From Mesorhizobium sp. M1B.F.Ca.ET.045.04.1.1 (GTDB taxonomy: Bacteria; Pseudomonadota; Alphaproteobacteria; Rhizobiales; Rhizobiaceae): DNA of 64,000 nucleotides. Positions 14,201-20,200 of the stretch are shown here, one piece after another; positions within the stretch are counted from its first letter, which is position 1, and every line of letters begins with the position of its first letter. Position numbers and translations under genes: made by a program. The notes under the pieces were generated by a model. The model did not search any database. It saw only the letters and a program-made list of their open reading frames with translations, and was not told the DNA's origin. The stretch is from positions 2,767,001-2,831,000 of the forward strand of contig NZ_CP034448.1 in the NCBI RefSeq assembly GCF_003952465.1, written 5' to 3'.

Positions 14201-17200
14201 AGCGCGCCCTCGGCGAACGGCTTCGACGTCAACAACGACGATTACGTGGTGCAGAGCGTCAGCGCTGGCCAGATCGTCCTGACGAAGATCGGCGCTTGGA
14301 ACAAGTCGGGCGCTTCCAGCCAGGCCGTCATTCTCAGCGAGTTCGTGCCGATCGAAGGCCAGCATATCCGCATCGGCGGCAGCGCGGTCGCGCAAGAGCT
14401 GTTCGACGGCGTGCTGACGTTCGGTACCAATGGTGCCAATCTGGCGATCAGCGCCACCGGCATCGGCGCGGGCTTTGCCGCCGGCAACAAGATCCGCATC
14501 GACACTACCGGCGCGTTCTCCGGCAATGACGGCGACTATTTGATCCAGTCGGTCAGCGCCAACCAGATCGTCCTTACGGCGCTTGTTGCGACCGATCCGT
14601 GGGCGACCACGGGCACGGCCACCGCGGCGGTGTCGGTGAGCAGGCTCGTCAGCAATGACGGCGACTACCAGATCGCGTCGGTCTCTGAGGACGGCAAGAC
14701 GATCACCCTGACCCAGACCGGCTCGTGGGCCGCCGCCGGCGCGACCGCCGGCCCGGCCGTGCTGAGCGACCTTTCCGAACGCTTCATCTTCGAAGGAACC
14801 GTGAAGTACGGCCAGGAGACCAGTCCGCAATCCTTCCCCGGCCAGTTCCTCGACCGGGGGCTGACCGGCGCCCAGGAAGGCTGGCTCTCCGAGGGCTTCC
14901 TTGAGGGCATGTGGGTTCGGATATCGGACCTCAATGGCGGCCATCCGGATGTTGAGGCCAAGATTCAGCTCATCCGCGGCGACAACGCCGGCAAGGATGC
15001 GAAGCTCCAGTTGATCCACGTCATGATCGACGGCGTGGAACAGACGCTGAGCTCGACCTGGCTGGGCGACGCCACGGCGGACAACGTGCGCGTTGTGCGC
15101 ATCGCGCCCGAGGTGGTGTTCACCGGCGGCGACGCCTCGGCTCCCGATGCCTGGCACGAGTTGCAGACCGTGGAGCTCGCGGCCGACGCGGACTACATCG
15201 TCCCGCCGACCCGCGACGGCGTGAAGGTCTTCCCGGTCTCCACCCATCTTCTGTCCAAGCTGCGCGGCCCGTTGGCCGTCGAGGGCGGCCCGACCGGCGC
15301 CGACCGTTCGCTGACCGCGGGCGTCAAGCTGCCGGGCGAGAAGGATACTTTCCTGATTGCCATCGGCGCGCAGCCGCCGGAGAGCCAGCAGATCGACGTC
15401 CTGAACATCTTCAACGACTCCAGCCAGGCGGACGGCAACGGGGTTATGGACCAGACGACGCTGCGCGGCTTCGGCATGGCCAACGACCTCATCTTCAAGG
15501 GGCTGAGCGGCCCGCTCTACGGTGAAGCCGCGGCGGGTTCGACCCAGATCGTCGTTCCCGGCGGCATCAGCTTCGGCAAAGTGAACTACGGCTCGACCAG
15601 CGTCGGCACCGACGGCCACCAGAGCACGATCGAAGTGTTCAACCTGATGCTCGGGCAGGGCAACGACCGCCTCGACATCGGCGGCACGCTCGATCCGGCG
15701 CCGTTCGTCTCGGCCCAGAACGTGTTCAAATACAACAATGCGGACCCGGATTATCTGGGCAGCCATACTATCCGCCGGGACGGCTTCGACTGGAAGGCGC
15801 AGGGCTTCCTGCCCGGTCAGACAGTCACCATCCAGGGGGTCGCCGGAAGCTGGACCGTGATTTCGGTCGAGGACGCGTTCTATCTCGACGGAAACGGCCA
15901 GAAGGTTTCCGACGGGCACGGCGGGTACCTGCGCGATCCCAACGACAACTCGATCCTGGTGCTGAGCGGCCCGGCCCTGCCGGCCGGCCTGACGGGCGAG
16001 CGCAAGATCGTCGCTGTCGATCCGCTGGTGCTGGAGACGGTTGCCTACGATGTGGCCTATACGGCAACTGGCGGCATCCTGAAGCGCAAGGACGGCCAGA
16101 GCTGGGAGGCCCATGGCTTCCTCAAGGGTCATCTGATCAACATCGGTGGCGAGAACGGCAGCTTCGACCAGGCCAAGCAGTACCGCGTCCTGTCGATCAA
16201 TGGCGACACTATGGAAGTGCTGGGCGAGCCGATCGACAGCGCCACCAATGTCAGCGCGAACATCTGGGTCCAGGGCCCGCATGGCGGGCTGACGATGGTA
16301 CATGGCGGCGGCAACCTGCCGGTCCAGACCATCGGCACCTACCAGACGAAGACTTACAACAACCAGAACATCCTGACCCGGCTCGACGGCCGCAACTGGC
16401 AGGGCGACCGCTACACGGTCGGCCAGCTCATTCAGGTCGGCAGTGAGGGCGAGACCCGCGAGATCCTCGGCTTCGGCGACGCCGCCGATTACGGTATCGC
16501 GCGGCCCGCAGGTGAGTTCGCCACCTGGGGCACAGGCTCCGTTTTGATCCTTTCGGGCCCGAATTTCGGTGCAGCGGCAACCATAACCGATATCGACCTG
16601 CACCGTTCGATCCCGCAGCGCGTGGAAGTTGAGATCGAGGCGACGCTGGTGGTCGACACGCTGACGCGGGCCGCGGGCAGCTGGCTCGACGACGGTTTCG
16701 CGGCAGGGCAGGTGATCTATATCGAGGGCCTGCCGGGTGGCTTCACCGTGAAGTCAGTCACCAAGGCCGACCTGGTGCTGGACGGCGCTGCGATCCATGA
16801 TTGCGTCATCGAAGACGGCAGCACGATCACCGTCTATCGGATCGACCTGAAGAAGGATTCCGGTCCGGAGGTGGGCGGTGACCACTTCGTCATCGCGCCG
16901 GCCACGCCCAACAGCGTGCTCGCCGGCCCGAACAGCCCGCTCGTGGTCTATGGCGACACCAGCCAAGACGGCGCCTGGTATTCGGGCCGATCCTACGATC
17001 GGCTTGGCCAGGAGTTCGGGCAGAAACCATTCGATCCGTTCCCGGAACTGCCAGACGAGGAGAACGAGGACAATGAGTGGGTCTTCCCGCTTGCCAACCG
17101 CTTCGTCTACTACGGCAATGACATCATCGACGCTCATGCGTTGTTCGCCAATCTCTACGACCAGAACGGCAACCTGACCGGCAATCTGCCGAGCGTGGGC

Positions 17201-20200
17201 TTCACCGCCTATGGCGGAGCCGGCAACGACCTGATCATCGGCAGCCAGGCTGGCGATCATCTGGCGGGCGGCTCCGGCGACGACACTATACTCGGGCAAG
17301 GCGGCAGCGACCACATTTACGGCGACAGCGGCTTCAACGTGGACATTCTGACCCGCGCGCTGCATGTGGCCACGTCCGACAATAGCCCGGCGCCGACCAT
17401 CGATCCGCGGCTGGGCGCCAGCGATCAGACCTTCAAACCGGTCAAGGTCGAGACGCCGATGCGCGACGACATGGCCGCCGGCAACGACTTCCTTGACGGC
17501 AATGGCTCCCTCAACAAGGACTTGCCCAACATCATCTTCGGCGACCACGGCGTCGTGAAGCAGTGGGTGGACGATCCCAACCTGCCTCCGGTCCTGCTGC
17601 AGAAGATTCAGACGACAAACCTGTCGACTGTGATCGAGATCAGCACGGCCGAGCCGCAGAACGGCGGCGACGACATCATCTTTGGCAGCGATATTCCCGA
17701 CATTTTGATCGGCGGCAGCGGCAACGACATGCTCGACGGCCGTCAGGACGACGACCTGATTTTCGGCGACAATGTCAAGTTGACCCGCAACGGCGGCGAC
17801 GATGGCAACCTGCTGGACGACATCCAGAACCTCCGCTTCCAGACGCTTGCCGGCACGTTGATGTATTCGCGCACCGACCGGCCGGTCCCAGCCGGCGTTG
17901 ATCCTGGCTATGCCTATGACGCGACGGGTGCCAACTCGTTGACCGAGTACACATCGGGCAGGCTGCTGACCGATGGCATTGCACGCAACTACCGCGATCC
18001 GACGGGTCCGGAGTGGTGGGCGGAATACAAGATCGACTATGCCCAGTATCACACCTTCGCCATCAACAATGGCGATGCAGGTGTCGGCAGCTTCGGTAAC
18101 GACTACATCGCCGGCGGTGCGGGCAATGACGAGATCTTCGGCCAACTCGGGTATGACGTGATCCAAGGTGACGGTTCGATCGACTCCGCGGTCATGGGCA
18201 CTGCCCATGTCGGCGCCGCGCGCAAACCGGTGCGGCTGGCCAATCTTAACGGCTCTGGCATCGACGACCCGGCAGGCGCGCTCTTCGTGGTGCCGAGCTT
18301 CGAGGCCGCCAGCGATGGTCAGGACTATATCGAGGGCGGCGGCGGCCGGGACGTCATCTTCGGCGGCCTCGGCCAGGACGATCTGGTCGGCGGCTCTTCG
18401 GACTTCTTCAGCCTGACGACTGCCGACAACCGCCCAGACGACATGGACTGGATCTTTGGCGGCGCCGGGCTCCGGATCGCCCGCAACGACGGTTTCGATC
18501 CGCTGGCGGGCAAGACGTCTACTGCAACCACCTACGGCAATGACATCGTCACGATCTCGGACGGCACGACATTCGCGAGTAAGCACGGCCGTGATTCCGA
18601 TGCTATCGTGGGTGACAATGGCGACATCATCCGCATCGTCGGCATCAATCACACCGACGTGAATCCGCATCCCGAAACCAATCCGTTCGGGCAGAATTAC
18701 GTCACCTTCAACTACGACAACTACGGCGGCGAGAAGATCGTTGTCCGCGGTATCCGGCTGCTCGACTACACGCCGGGCGGACCCGACTTCAAGCCGGAGG
18801 ACTTCTCGCTGGTGGATCCGGCGACGACCCCGACGACTGCAGACGACGACATGCGACCCATGTTCTCGCTCTGCTGCTGCGATCCCCACACCGGGATCTG
18901 GGCTCGCGTCGACATTGGCGGCAACGATGAAATCCACGGCGAGACTGGTGACGACTTCGTCTATGCCGGCGGCGGCGGCGACGTCGTCTTCGGTGATGCC
19001 GATGACGACGATATCATCGGCGGCTGGGGCTCCGACTGGATTTCCGGCGGGACCGGCATCGACGGCATCCTTGGCGACGATGGACGCATCTTCACCAGCC
19101 GCAACACAGCAAACCCGGCCGCTGCCGAAAACCTCTATGGCGTCCTGGCTCTGCGCGCCACGGACCCCGACACCAGGACCAGCCAGGGCGACGTGTTGAA
19201 CGAGGTGATCCGTACACCGGGCGACGTCCAGGTTGAAACGATCAACGTGGCGGGCGCGCTGACGAAGTCGGTCGACCTCACTCCGTTCAACCTGACTGCA
19301 ATTGAAATGGGGGCGGCCGATCCGTTCCTCTCTAACCAGCAGTTCGCGGACGACGTCATTTTCGGCGGCCTCGGCCAGGATTTCCTGCATGGCGGTTCCG
19401 GCGACGATGCCATCAGCGGTGCGGAAGCGCTCGGCGAATCCTATGCTCCGCGCTTCGACAACCTCGGCAACTTCGTCGGGCTGATCCGCACGGACTTCAG
19501 CCGGCCTTACAACCCCGGCGACATATTGCACTTCGGCTCCGGCGATCCGCATTGGAACGAACCCAAGCCCGTGCAGAGCAGGACCGGCGAGTTCTTCCTC
19601 TACAATGAGTATGATCCACGCCGTGTGATCTTGTTCGATGGTGCCGCGGGGCACGTCTGGGATGGGCCGACCGCCGCCAACGGCGGGCTGCCTCCCATCA
19701 ACCAGGACGGCATCACCGGCGGAACTGAATTGCTGCAGTATTTCCTCAACTGGCGCAGTGACGAGGGCGTCAGCGTGCTCGGTTATGTTGCATTCAAGCC
19801 CGACGGACAGACACCCGATCCGACCGTGCCGCAGCAATACCGTCAAAGCGACGGGGACGACCGCATCTTCGGCGATCTGGGCAACGACTGGATCATCGGC
19901 GGCACGGGTCGCGACCACATCTATGGCGGCTTCGGCAACGACCTGATGAACGCCGATGATTATCTGGGCACGATCAATCCGAACCCGCCCAATGCCAATC
20001 CAGGTCAGTTGCCGCTGCATGGCACCGACGAAAGCCCGGATACGCATTGGAGCTATGAGGATCGGGTGTTCGGCGGCGCAGGTCTCGACATCCTGATCGG
20101 CAACACCAAGGGCGACCGCCTGATCGACTGGGTGGGCGAGTTCAACAGCTACATCGTGCCGTTCGCACCCTTCGGCATCGCGACGGTCAGCCGGCAGGTG

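Noticed and set aside
12533..16603. Open minus-strand frame of 1,356 codons inside the giant gene
   Set aside because: Same shadow character; it mirrors the codon-phase bias of the plus-strand gene and shows no domain.
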